This document shows, one piece after another, positions 1 through 8,459 of a DNA stretch of 64,000 bases. The translations under genes were made by a program, and so were the position numbers. The DNA lies in assembly GCF_001650725.1 (NCBI RefSeq), contig NZ_LXVX01000012.1, positions 434,001-498,000 on the forward strand, given 5' to 3'. Numbering within the stretch: the first letter of the stretch is position 1; every line of letters starts with the position of its first letter. The DNA comes from Sphingobium sp. TCM1 (lineage in GTDB: Bacteria; Pseudomonadota; Alphaproteobacteria; Sphingomonadales; Sphingomonadaceae). The notes under the pieces were generated by a model. It was not told where the DNA came from and searched no databases. It was given only the letters and a program-made list of their open reading frames with translations.

Positions 1-374
1 AGGGTTTCGGACGGCAGGCTTCGGGCGCACGCCTGAATCGCGGTCGTCGGACTAGTTGAACGGATGGAAGCCTCTTCCCTGCGAGGGCAAGTGGTGACAT
101 TATGCCTTTTGGAGGCGATCGTTCATCGCCGTGGCAGTATATCGGCGCACCAGGCTTGTGTGTCGGCGTCGTAATTCGTCCTGCCGATATTTGAAATTTC
201 CCAGAAGTGGGAAGTCAATCATAATTGAAAATGGATGTCATCGCGGATTTTGCGAGGAATTTAGCGCGTCCTTGTCAATGTTGACCATTTTTCGATTGCC
301 ATCTTGTACGGGCTGTTTTTGTCCCCGCTTTCGTATTATATTCAACATAGTGGCGCATGTGGCGGGAGTCGCCT
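1..374. other. Intergenic region upstream of prkA
   Basis: No convincing gene is seen here; short frames lack family character. It should hold the prkA promoter. Two perfect inverted repeats are visible: TTCCCA-GAAG-TGGGAA at 198-213 and GTCAA-TG-TTGAC at 274-285. Either could be an operator or a small hairpin; neither is followed by a T-tract. The stretch from about 185 to 350 is clearly more AT-rich than the coding DNA around it, as expected for a promoter. The left edge may contain the tail of an upstream gene that cannot be identified. Confidence 0.4.
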
Positions 375-2318
375 GTGACGAAAAATGAACTGTTTTCGAG
401 CTTCGCGACAAAGTTCGACGATCGGCGGCAAGCCGAAATGTCCATCGAGGATTATCTGCTGGGATGCCGTAGCGATCCGCTGATGCACGCATCCGCTCCT
501 GAGCGCTTGCTGGCGGCGATCGGCGAGCCGGACATCATCGATACGTCCCGCGACCAGCGGCTCGGCCGGATATTCATGAACCGGACGATCCGTCGTTATC
601 GCAGCTTCGCCAATTTCTACGGCATGGAAGGGACGATCGAACATATCGTCAGCTTCCTGCGTCATGCGAGCCAAGGGCTGGAGGAGCGCAAGCAGATCCT
701 CTATCTGCTCGGCCCGGTTGGCGGCGGCAAATCCTCGCTGGCCGAGCGTTTGAAGGCACTGATGGAAGTCCATCCCATCTATGTGCTGAAGGCCGGGGAC
801 GAGGTCAGCCCGATCTTCGAAAGTCCGCTGGCGCTGTTCGACGCCGAAACCCATGGCGACGTCATCGAGCAAAATTATGCGATTCCCCGCCGTCGCCTGA
901 CGGGAATGATCAGTCCCTGGTGCCGCAAGCGGTTGGACGAATATGCCGGCGACCTGACGCGCTTTTCGGTGGTGCGGATGATGCCCTCACGGATGCGGCA
1001 GGTCGCCATCGCCAAGACCGAGCCGGGAGACGAGAATAACCAGGATATCAGTTCGCTGGTCGGCAAGGTCGATATCCGCAAGTTGGAAATGCTCTCGCAG
1101 AATGATCCCGACGCCTACAGCTATTCGGGCGGCCTCAACCGGGCGAACCAGGGGATGCTGGAATTCGTCGAGATGTTCAAGGCGCCCATAAAGATGCTCC
1201 ACCCGTTGCTGACCGCGACGCAGGAGGGCAATTATATCGGTACGGAAAATATCGGCGCCATTCCCTTCAACGGCATCGTCATGGCCCACAGCAATGAATC
1301 CGAATGGGCCAATTTCAAGAACAACAAGAATAACGAAGCCTTTATTGACCGCATCTACGTGATCAAGGTGCCCTATTCCCTGCAAGCAAGCGAGGAACGG
1401 CAGGTCTACGAGAAGCTGCTGCGGGAATCCGACCTCAGCAAGGCGCCCTGCGCGCCAGGAACGCTCGACATGCTGGCCCGCTTTTCGGTGCTGACCCGGC
1501 TGCGCGAGCATGAGAATAGCAACCTCTACTCAAAGATGCGCGTCTATGACGGCGAAATGCTGCGGGAGATCGATCCGCGAGCGAAAAGCCTCCAGGAGTA
1601 TAAGGACGCGGCCGGCGTGGACGAAGGGATGTCGGGCACTTCCACCCGTTTCGCCTTCAAGGCGCTGTCGGCAACCTTCAACCATGACAGCAACGAGATT
1701 GCGGCCGATCCTGTTCACTTGATGTATGTGCTGGAAGGGATGGTGCGGCAGGAACAATTCCCCGCCGACGTCGAGGCCCGCTATCTGGAGTTCATCAAGG
1801 GCGAATTGGCCCCGCGCTATGCCGAGTTCATCGGCAACGAGATCCAGAAGGCCTATCTGGAATCCTACAACGACTATGGCCAGAACCTGTTCGACCGCTA
1901 TGTCGCCTATGCCGACGCATGGATCGAGGATCTGGATTTCAAGGATCCCGATACCGGCCAGTTGCTGGACCGGGAGGTCATAAACCAGGAATTGTCCAAG
2001 ACCGAAAAGCCGGCGGGGATCGCCAACCCAAAGGATTTTCGAAACGAGGTGGTGAAGTTCGCACTCCGGATGCGGGCCAGCAATGACGGGCGCAATCCCA
2101 GCTGGACCAGCTATGAAAAAATCCGCGAAGTCATCGAGAAGCGGATGTTCAGCCAGGTCGAGGATCTGCTGCCGGTCATCAGTTTCGGATCGAAGAAGGA
2201 CGGCGAGACGGCGACCAAGCATGATGAATTCGTCGCCCGCATGATCGAGCGGGGTTATACCGAACGGCAGGTCAGGCGCCTGGTCGAATGGTATATCCGC
2301 GTCAAGCAGGCGGGATGA
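375..2318 (+). CDS. prkA: PrkA-family serine protein kinase / AAA+ protein
   Basis: Cytosolic PrkA (YeaG) family protein, an AAA+ domain followed by a kinase-like C-terminal region; in enterobacteria and Bacillus it acts in starvation and stationary-phase responses. The Walker A loop GPVGGGKS lies near residue 113, and the surrounding block (YGME, SQGLEE, QILYLLG) is strongly family-like. I chose the GTG at 375 because GGGAG sits 6-7 nt upstream and the 647-aa product matches the roughly 644-aa E. coli protein; an ATG at 357 would add six residues and has no clear ribosome binding site. It is followed by yeaH and spoVR on the same strand, the conserved three-gene neighbourhood. The family call is near certain; the cellular substrate is unknown. 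Confidence 0.95.
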   Translation: MTKNELFSSFATKFDDRRQAEMSIEDYLLGCRSDPLMHASAPERLLAAIGEPDIIDTSRDQRLGRIFMNRTIRRYRSFANFYGMEGTIEHIVSFLRHASQGLEERKQILYLLGPVGGGKSSLAERLKALMEVHPIYVLKAGDEVSPIFESPLALFDAETHGDVIEQNYAIPRRRLTGMISPWCRKRLDEYAGDLTRFSVVRMMPSRMRQVAIAKTEPGDENNQDISSLVGKVDIRKLEMLSQNDPDAYSYSGGLNRANQGMLEFVEMFKAPIKMLHPLLTATQEGNYIGTENIGAIPFNGIVMAHSNESEWANFKNNKNNEAFIDRIYVIKVPYSLQASEERQVYEKLLRESDLSKAPCAPGTLDMLARFSVLTRLREHENSNLYSKMRVYDGEMLREIDPRAKSLQEYKDAAGVDEGMSGTSTRFAFKALSATFNHDSNEIAADPVHLMYVLEGMVRQEQFPADVEARYLEFIKGELAPRYAEFIGNEIQKAYLESYNDYGQNLFDRYVAYADAWIEDLDFKDPDTGQLLDREVINQELSKTEKPAGIANPKDFRNEVVKFALRMRASNDGRNPSWTSYEKIREVIEKRMFSQVEDLLPVISFGSKKDGETATKHDEFVARMIERGYTERQVRRLVEWYIRVKQAG

Positions 2319-2355
2319 CGGAGCCAGGCTTCCTCGAAGACAAACCGGCGGTGCC

Positions 2356-3663
2356 ATGCACATAGTCGACAGACGTTTGAATCCGGGGGGCAAAAGCCTG
2401 GTCAACAGGCAACGCTTCGTGCGTCGGGCGAAGGCCTATGTGCAGCAGGCGGTGCGTGACAGCCTGAAGGATCGCAGCATCAAGGATCTGGACAAGCAGG
2501 GCCAGATTTCGATCCAGCGGGACGCCATCCATGAACCCACATTGCACCGCGCAGCGCAGGGCGGCAATCGCGAGCGCGTACTGCCTGGCAATCGCGACTA
2601 TATGGAGGGCGACAGGATCAAGCGCCCCGGCGGCGGTGGGGGAGCGGGATCGCAGGCGGGGCAGGGCGAGGGGGAAGATGATTTCCGGTTCGTGCTCAGC
2701 CGCGAGGAATTTCTAGACCTTTTCCTCGATGATCTGGAGTTGCCCGACCTGGCGAAGCGTAGGCTGATCGGGGGCGCAGTCGACGGGATCAGGCGCGCGG
2801 GCTATTCGACCGCAGGCAATCCGTCCAACCTGTCCGTGCCGCGCACCATGCAAAAGGCGCTGTCGCGTCGGCTGGCGCTGCGCCGGCCGAGTGGCGGCGA
2901 GCTGCGGCGGATCGAGGACGAGATCGCCGAGATCGAGCGCCAGAGTCCGCCCACACCCGACGGTGCCGCAAGATTGGAAGCGCTGCGTGAGGAGCGGGCA
3001 CATATCATCCGTCGGCGCAACCTGATCGCCTATATCGACCCGGTCGACCTGCGCTACCGCCGCTTCGAAACGGTGCCCAAGCCCGTTGCGCAGGCGGTGA
3101 TGTTCTGCCTGATGGACGTGTCCGGCTCCATGACCGAGCATATGAAGGATCTCGCCAAACGGTTCTTCGCGCTGCTCCATCTGTTCCTGTCACGCTGCTA
3201 TGAGCATGTTGAAGTGGTGTTCATCCATCACACCGACCGGGCGGCGGAGGTCGATGAGCAGACCTTTTTCTACAGCACGGTGACGGGCGGGACGCTGGTA
3301 TCGAGCGCGCTTGAGAAGCTGCTGGAAGTGATCAAGGAACGCTATCGGCCCGACGACTGGAACATCTATGTGGCGCAGGCTTCGGACGGCGATACGATGC
3401 AGTCGGACAATGGCCGAGTGGTGAACCTGATGCAGGACGACATCCTGCCCATGTCGCAATATGTCGCTTATCTGGAGGTCGGGCGCGAGGAGTTTGCCGA
3501 TGTCGACATGATCGGCACCACCACCGGCCTGTGGCAGGCCTATGCACCGGTCAGTGAAGCGCATCGCCATTTCGTGATGCGCAAGGTGCATCATCGGCGG
3601 GAAATCTATCCAGTCTTCCGCGAACTATTCCAGCGCAGGGGCATGGCGGAGAAAAGCGGATGA
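2356..3663 (+). CDS. yeaH: YeaH/YhbH family protein (DUF444) with VWA-like domain
   Basis: 435-aa DUF444 protein, the usual partner of PrkA and SpoVR. The N-terminal part is basic, with a Gly-rich low-complexity stretch around residues 90-110. A von Willebrand A-like fold begins near residue 245, where the MIDAS-type DVSGSM motif starts at residue 254, suggesting divalent metal binding. The gene starts 37 nt after prkA and its stop overlaps the spoVR start (ATGA at 3660), so the three are probably one operon. In E. coli the yeaGH pair is induced on starvation; the biochemical role of YeaH is not established. Annotation is by whole-length family resemblance and context. Confidence 0.93.
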   Translation: MHIVDRRLNPGGKSLVNRQRFVRRAKAYVQQAVRDSLKDRSIKDLDKQGQISIQRDAIHEPTLHRAAQGGNRERVLPGNRDYMEGDRIKRPGGGGGAGSQAGQGEGEDDFRFVLSREEFLDLFLDDLELPDLAKRRLIGGAVDGIRRAGYSTAGNPSNLSVPRTMQKALSRRLALRRPSGGELRRIEDEIAEIERQSPPTPDGAARLEALREERAHIIRRRNLIAYIDPVDLRYRRFETVPKPVAQAVMFCLMDVSGSMTEHMKDLAKRFFALLHLFLSRCYEHVEVVFIHHTDRAAEVDEQTFFYSTVTGGTLVSSALEKLLEVIKERYRPDDWNIYVAQASDGDTMQSDNGRVVNLMQDDILPMSQYVAYLEVGREEFADVDMIGTTTGLWQAYAPVSEAHRHFVMRKVHHRREIYPVFRELFQRRGMAEKSG

Positions 3664-5201
3664 AGGCGAGGCAGGCGGATGCCCCGCTGTTCACGGGCAG
3701 CGATTGGGATTTTGCTCTTATCAACCGTATCCATGATGCGATCGAGCCGATCGCGCTCAAGGAAATGAAGCTGGATATCTATCCCAACCAGATAGAAATC
3801 ATCAGCGCGGAACAGATGCTGGACGCCTATTCGTCGATCGGTATGCCGCTCTTCTACAAACATTGGTCCTTCGGCAAACAGTTCGTGACCAATGAAATGC
3901 TGTATCGAAAGGGACAGCGGGGGTTGGCCTATGAACTGGTCATAAACAGCAATCCCTGCATCAACTATCTGATGCAGGAAAATAGTGCGACCATGCAGAC
4001 GCTGGTGATAGCCCATGCTGCCTTTGGGCATAATCATTTCTTCAAGAATAATTATGTCTTCCGGCAATGGACCGATGCGGAAGGGATTCTCGATTATCTG
4101 GAATTCGCGAAGCGCTACATCGCCCAGTGCGAGGAACGTTATGGCCAGTTGGCGGTGGAGCGTGTGCTGGACGCGGCCCATGCACTGATGAACCAGGGCG
4201 TTCATCGCTATCCCCGCGTCCGTCCCCGTGACCTCAAGAGCGAGGCCGCGCGGGAGGCTGAGCGGCAGGCTTATCGCGACCGCATCTATGACGATTTGTG
4301 GCGCACTGTGCCCGTCGGCGCTCGCGCCGACGCGGTGCCCAGCGACGCACGCCGCGCCGCGCTCGGTCTGCCCCAGGAAAATATCCTCTATTTCCTGGAA
4401 AAGACGGCGCCCCGGCTGGAGAGCTGGCAGCGTGAAGTGCTGCGTATCGTCCGCCTGATCGCCCAATATTTCTATCCCCAACGCCAGACCAAGGCGATGA
4501 ATGAGGGGGCGGCGACCTATACCCATTATCGCATCATGACGACGCTGCATGAGCGTGGCCTGCTCACCGACGGCGCCTTCATGGAATTTCTCCAGTCGCA
4601 TACCAATGTCGTCTATCAACCTACCTATGATTCCGGCCACTTCGGCGGCTTCAACCCCTATGCGCTGGGCTTCGGCATCATGTCGGATATCGACCGGATC
4701 TGCCGGGAACCGACAGAGGAAGATCGTGAATGGTTTGGCACGATTGCCGGATCCGGCGATCCGGTCGAGGTGCTGAAGGATATATGGGCCAATTATCGGG
4801 ACGAAAGCTTCGTCTCCCAATTTCTCAGCCCCCGCCTGATCCGACACTGGCGGCTGTTCAGCATTGTCGATCGGACGGGCGAGTCGGAATTGCGGGTCGA
4901 CGCAATTCATGACGAACGCGGCTACCGACGGATCCGGCGGGCTTTGGCGCGCGAATATGATATCGGGCGACAAGAACCGGACATTCAGGTCGTCGATGTC
5001 GATCTGGCTGGCGACCGCAGACTGATGCTGGAGCATTCGGTGCTGGACGGGGTGGTGCTCGATCCCGGTGACGCCGTCCTGGTTTTGCAAAACCTCGCCA
5101 ATCTATGGGGTTATGAAGTCGCCCTGAAAGAGGTTGATGCCGATACGCGCCGCGAACTGAAGAACCATGTCGCCCAACCCAGGCTCAACTGGCTGCGCTA
5201 G
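3660..5201 (+). CDS. spoVR: SpoVR family protein
   Basis: 513-aa cytosolic protein of the SpoVR/YcgB family. In Bacillus SpoVR affects spore cortex formation; in non-sporulating proteobacteria its role is unknown, but it travels with prkA and yeaH. Family hallmarks visible include the N-terminal HWSFGK segment, the INSNPCINYLMQ region, and the central GGFNPYALGF block. There is no signal peptide or membrane span. The start codon overlaps the yeaH stop by 4 nt, indicating translational coupling. The length is typical of the family. Nothing in the sequence indicates a catalytic site I can name. Confidence 0.93.
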   Translation: MKARQADAPLFTGSDWDFALINRIHDAIEPIALKEMKLDIYPNQIEIISAEQMLDAYSSIGMPLFYKHWSFGKQFVTNEMLYRKGQRGLAYELVINSNPCINYLMQENSATMQTLVIAHAAFGHNHFFKNNYVFRQWTDAEGILDYLEFAKRYIAQCEERYGQLAVERVLDAAHALMNQGVHRYPRVRPRDLKSEAAREAERQAYRDRIYDDLWRTVPVGARADAVPSDARRAALGLPQENILYFLEKTAPRLESWQREVLRIVRLIAQYFYPQRQTKAMNEGAATYTHYRIMTTLHERGLLTDGAFMEFLQSHTNVVYQPTYDSGHFGGFNPYALGFGIMSDIDRICREPTEEDREWFGTIAGSGDPVEVLKDIWANYRDESFVSQFLSPRLIRHWRLFSIVDRTGESELRVDAIHDERGYRRIRRALAREYDIGRQEPDIQVVDVDLAGDRRLMLEHSVLDGVVLDPGDAVLVLQNLANLWGYEVALKEVDADTRRELKNHVAQPRLNWLR

Positions 5202-5333
5202 GATTGGCCGTGATCGCGCCGTTTGCCGCATCGGTGAAGATTCCATTTCCATTCGGCGGTGGAAGCGTTAAAATCCGCGCGTTTTCTGCGGGTGGCACGC
5301 GACGGAGTACTCGCGAAACAGCAGGAGTGCGTC

Positions 5334-5537
5334 ATGGTGAATGATATTACCTCCGCAGAATGCCTGGAGCGGGCGCGTATGCACGAACAACTCGCTAGGA
5401 GCACGGACGACGTTTCGGCGCGCAAGATGCACCAGGCAATGGCGGCAGAATTCCGCCGCCGCGCGGAAGCCGGTGGGGTGGAAGCCGCGCCTGTCAACCG
5501 GCCTTTGCTGGAGCTTTCCGCCGCTCCGTTTCAGTGA
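5334..5537 (+). CDS. Small hypothetical helical protein (67 aa)
   Basis: A short gene I do not recognise. The ATG at 5334 is preceded by AGGAG about 8 nt upstream, a much better ribosome binding site than that of the upstream in-frame start at 5259, so I use 5334. The product is charged and probably helical: an N-terminal SAECLERARMHEQLA segment, then an Arg-rich helix, and a Pro-containing tail. No signal peptide, cysteine motif or membrane segment is seen. It lies 132 nt after spoVR, so it could be the last gene of the prkA operon or independently expressed. Short reading frames are easily spurious in high-GC DNA, but the ribosome binding site and helical content support a real gene. Confidence 0.5.
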   Translation: MVNDITSAECLERARMHEQLARSTDDVSARKMHQAMAAEFRRRAEAGGVEAAPVNRPLLELSAAPFQ

Positions 5538-5752
5538 GTCCCGTGGGAAGCGCCTTATGCAGTACCACGGACGCGGAATGTAATTCTGGAGTAGTTTTTC
5601 GCCCTCTCGGACGAGTATCTAGGCAGCCTGCTTATTCCCATGGCGTCTCCCCAGTTCTTGATCAGTAGTACGGATTTGCAAGTCTGCCTCGCCCCGCCAG
5701 TCGCCGGGATCAGCAAATCCTGCAAGCGAACCTCGAAGGATTAGCTCAAACG
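5538..5752. other. Intergenic gap between convergent genes
   Basis: A 215-nt gap between the small + strand gene and the end of the - strand kinase. I see no gene and no convincing terminator hairpin. Confidence 0.4.
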
Positions 5753-7606
5753 TCATCCTACGCCAGGGCGCTGGATTGTGCCTTGCGCACAGGCGGCACT
5801 TCCTTGGCATGAATAAAACAGAGTTGTCACGCCATTGAGGATGGTCGACCGGTCGAAAGGCTTGCCGATAACGGGATGGCTGTCGAAGCCGGCCGGCAGA
5901 TTTTCGCGGCCGTAGCCGGTAACAAACGCAAACGGAATGCCGTTGGTGGCGAGTGCCTGTGCGATGGCATCGACCGGTGCGCCCTGAAGATTGCCGTCCA
6001 GCAGGGCGGCGTCGAAACCGCCGGTCTTTACCAGCGCCATGGCTTCGTCGGCCGATGCGGCGACCGCCGGGACGACGGCGCCATGATCTTCGAGTAGCGC
6101 GGCCAGTTCCATCGCGACCAGCGGCTCGTCCTCGATCAGGAGGATGTTGCGGCCGGCAATGGCGACCGGTGGCCCGCTGCGGTCGCTGCTCGTCAGTTCC
6201 TTTCCCGCGTCGCGCGACACGACGCGATTGATGCGCGGCCCCATCGGAAGGGACAAGGTCCAGCGCACGCCTTCGGATGCGTAGTCAGCCACTGCCGCGC
6301 CGCCTTCGGCGCGCATACTACGCTCGATCAGCGCCGTGCCGAAGCCCTTTCGCGTCGGGGTACCTGCGCTCGGACCTCCGCGCTCTTCCCAGTTAATGAG
6401 CAGGCGATCGTCCCTGACTGCCCAGTTCAGGCTCAATCGTCCTCCCGGCATCGAAAGCGCCCCATATTTATGGGCATTGGTGACCAGTTCGTGCAGGATG
6501 AGCGCGAGATGCAGCGCCAACTCCGGCGCAAGTTCCAGTTCCGGCCCATTAATGTCCCATTGCCCGACATCGACCGCGCCGATGTCCACCTGACCATCGA
6601 TCAGTTCCCTCAGCCGCGCGCCCTGCCAGGTAGAACTGCTCAGGAGCGAATGAGCGCGGGCGAGCGCATGTATGCGGCCGGTAAAGGTCGGTGCGAAATC
6701 GGAGGGGCCGTTGGAATGGCGAAGTGTTTGCACGGCAATGGCCTGAACCGAAGCGAGCGTGTTCTTGACCCGATGGTTGAGTTCGCCGACGAGCAGGCGT
6801 TGCGTCTCTTCGGCGCGCTTGCGTTCGGTAACGTCAAGGATCTGGGCGTTAACGGACACGAGGCGTCCGCGCGCATCGAGCAAAGCGGACCAATAGCATT
6901 CGCAATCCAGGCTGGTCCCTTGCGCAGTACGCATTCGCAATGGCTGCATGTCCCTCAGCCTGCGCCCGGCAATCATGTCGCCGATCAGCGTGCTGAAGGC
7001 TCCGGCGTCGTCCGGGTCGAGCCAATCGAATTCCAGCGCCTTAAAACCCGCCACTTCGGGCGCGCGCCAGCCGAACATTCGCTCGGCGCCGGCCGACCAG
7101 GAGATGATGTGCTGGCCCGCGTCGAACTCGACGATACCGAGCGGGGAGTTGTCGCCATGTGCCTGCAAACGGGAAAGGGCGGCGGCGTGCTGATCCCTTT
7201 CCCGCGCCAATTCCTGTCGCTGCCGGAATAGTTCGATGAAAATGCTGACTTTGTGCCGCAGAATGTCCGGGTCGACGGGCTTGAACAGATAGTCGATCGC
7301 CCCGGCCTCGTAGCCCCGGAAGCGCCGCATCTCGTCGGTGCCGACGGCGGTCAGGAATACGATCGGCACACGGCGCGTCCTTTCGGTGCCGCGCATCAGT
7401 TCGGCCAGTTCGAACCCGTCCATGCCGGGCATCTGGATATCGAGCAGAGCCAGCGCGACATCCTCGACGAGAAGCAGTTCCAGTGCTTGCAGTCCGGACC
7501 GGGCCTTGATGATCTCGATCCCGTCCGCCTTGAGCAACGCCTCGATCGCCGTCAGATTTTCCTCGACATCGTCGACGGCGAGGATTTTTGCGGTCTCAGG
7601 CAGCAT
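5753..7606 (-). CDS. REC-PAS-HWE histidine kinase-REC hybrid sensor protein
   Basis: 617-aa soluble two-component protein. An N-terminal receiver domain (about 5-125) has acidic residues VDD at 11-13 and the phosphoacceptor Asp56 in LLDIQMP. A PAS-like sensor domain follows (about 150-265), then an HWE-type histidine kinase with H-box ELNHRVKNTL (His278) and ATPase N-box HELVTNAHKYGAL. A C-terminal receiver (about 497-600) has phosphoacceptor region ALLDGNL. No membrane segment or DNA-binding output is present, so it likely relays phosphate or acts by protein contact. Its start overlaps the cheR end by 11 nt and it is the last gene of a three-gene operon. HWE kinases in alphaproteobacteria often act in general stress or light responses; that role is inference here. 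Confidence 0.9.
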   Translation of the reverse strand: MLPETAKILAVDDVEENLTAIEALLKADGIEIIKARSGLQALELLLVEDVALALLDIQMPGMDGFELAELMRGTERTRRVPIVFLTAVGTDEMRRFRGYEAGAIDYLFKPVDPDILRHKVSIFIELFRQRQELARERDQHAAALSRLQAHGDNSPLGIVEFDAGQHIISWSAGAERMFGWRAPEVAGFKALEFDWLDPDDAGAFSTLIGDMIAGRRLRDMQPLRMRTAQGTSLDCECYWSALLDARGRLVSVNAQILDVTERKRAEETQRLLVGELNHRVKNTLASVQAIAVQTLRHSNGPSDFAPTFTGRIHALARAHSLLSSSTWQGARLRELIDGQVDIGAVDVGQWDINGPELELAPELALHLALILHELVTNAHKYGALSMPGGRLSLNWAVRDDRLLINWEERGGPSAGTPTRKGFGTALIERSMRAEGGAAVADYASEGVRWTLSLPMGPRINRVVSRDAGKELTSSDRSGPPVAIAGRNILLIEDEPLVAMELAALLEDHGAVVPAVAASADEAMALVKTGGFDAALLDGNLQGAPVDAIAQALATNGIPFAFVTGYGRENLPAGFDSHPVIGKPFDRSTILNGVTTLFYSCQGSAACAQGTIQRPGVG

Positions 7607-8459
7607 GGTCGAGCGCTTTCAGGTCGATGAGGTTGCGGCGATAGATTTTCTGATGTTCGTCAAAATCAGCGAAGGCATCGGAGTAGCGCGAAAACCGCAA
7701 TGTCTCTTTCGAACCCAGCCCCAGGAAGCCGCCTCGCACGAGCGAACCGCCGAACAGGCCGAGTGCGCGATCCTGCAAGTCACGGTCGAAATAAATCAGG
7801 ACATTGCGGCTGGAAACCAGCTGCGCCTCAGCGAACACCTCATCGCTGGCCAGATTATGCTCGGCAAAGACCGCACGGCGACGCAGGCCCTTGTCGAACA
7901 CGGCCGCACCATAGGCCGCGGTATAATAGTCCGACAGTGACGTCTTGCCGCCCGCCAGCCGATGGTTCTCGGTAAACTGCTGGATTCGGTCGAGATCATA
8001 GATACCCGCCTCCGCCTTCTCCAGCGCGGCCGGGCTGATGTCGGTGCAATAGAATATGGTGCGATCTTCCAGTCCCTCCTCCCGGAACAGGATAGCCATC
8101 GAGTAGAATTCCTCGCCATTTGCGCATCCCGCGATCCAGACCTTCAGCGAAGGATATGTGCGCAGGTGCGGGATCACCTGTTCGCGGAGCGCGCGGAAAT
8201 AGGCCGGGTCGCGAAACATCTCGCTCACCTGGATGGTGAGGAACCCCATCAGATCGGCAAAAACCGAGGAGTCGCGCAGCACGAGATGTTGTAGCTGTGA
8301 CAGGCTCTCGCAATGGTGGCGTTGCTGCGCGCGAGCGAGGCGACGGTGAAGGGAGCCTCGCGAATAGCCACGAAAGTCGTAATGGCAATGGCGGTGGATC
8401 GCCTCCAGCAGGAGATCCAGTTCCAGTTCTTCATGGGGTGCGAAGATCGGCTCGCTCAT
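7596..8459 (-). CDS. cheR: CheR-type protein-glutamate O-methyltransferase
   Basis: 287-aa S-adenosylmethionine-dependent methyltransferase of the CheR family, which methylates glutamates of chemoreceptors. The N-terminal helical CheR domain (about 10-70) is followed by the catalytic domain with the SAM-binding segment WIAGCANGEE and the FYCTDIS motif; the chemotaxis-type SSRNVLIYFD motif lies near residue 220. It overlaps the upstream hybrid kinase by 4 nt and the downstream HWE kinase by 11 nt, so it is translationally coupled to both. No cheB, cheA, cheW or chemoreceptor gene lies in the window, which suggests a non-chemotactic signalling role, as known for CheR proteins tied to HWE kinases. 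The family is certain; the target is unknown. Confidence 0.9.
   Translation of the reverse strand: MSEPIFAPHEELELDLLLEAIHRHCHYDFRGYSRGSLHRRLARAQQRHHCESLSQLQHLVLRDSSVFADLMGFLTIQVSEMFRDPAYFRALREQVIPHLRTYPSLKVWIAGCANGEEFYSMAILFREEGLEDRTIFYCTDISPAALEKAEAGIYDLDRIQQFTENHRLAGGKTSLSDYYTAAYGAAVFDKGLRRRAVFAEHNLASDEVFAEAQLVSSRNVLIYFDRDLQDRALGLFGGSLVRGGFLGLGSKETLRFSRYSDAFADFDEHQKIYRRNLIDLKALDHAA

Noticed and set aside
132..146. Possible sigma-54 promoter (TGGCA-N8-GC spacing) upstream of prkA
   Set aside because: GG and GC spacing fits but the -12 element reads CGGC rather than TTGC, and the site is over 200 nt from the start; too weak to annotate.
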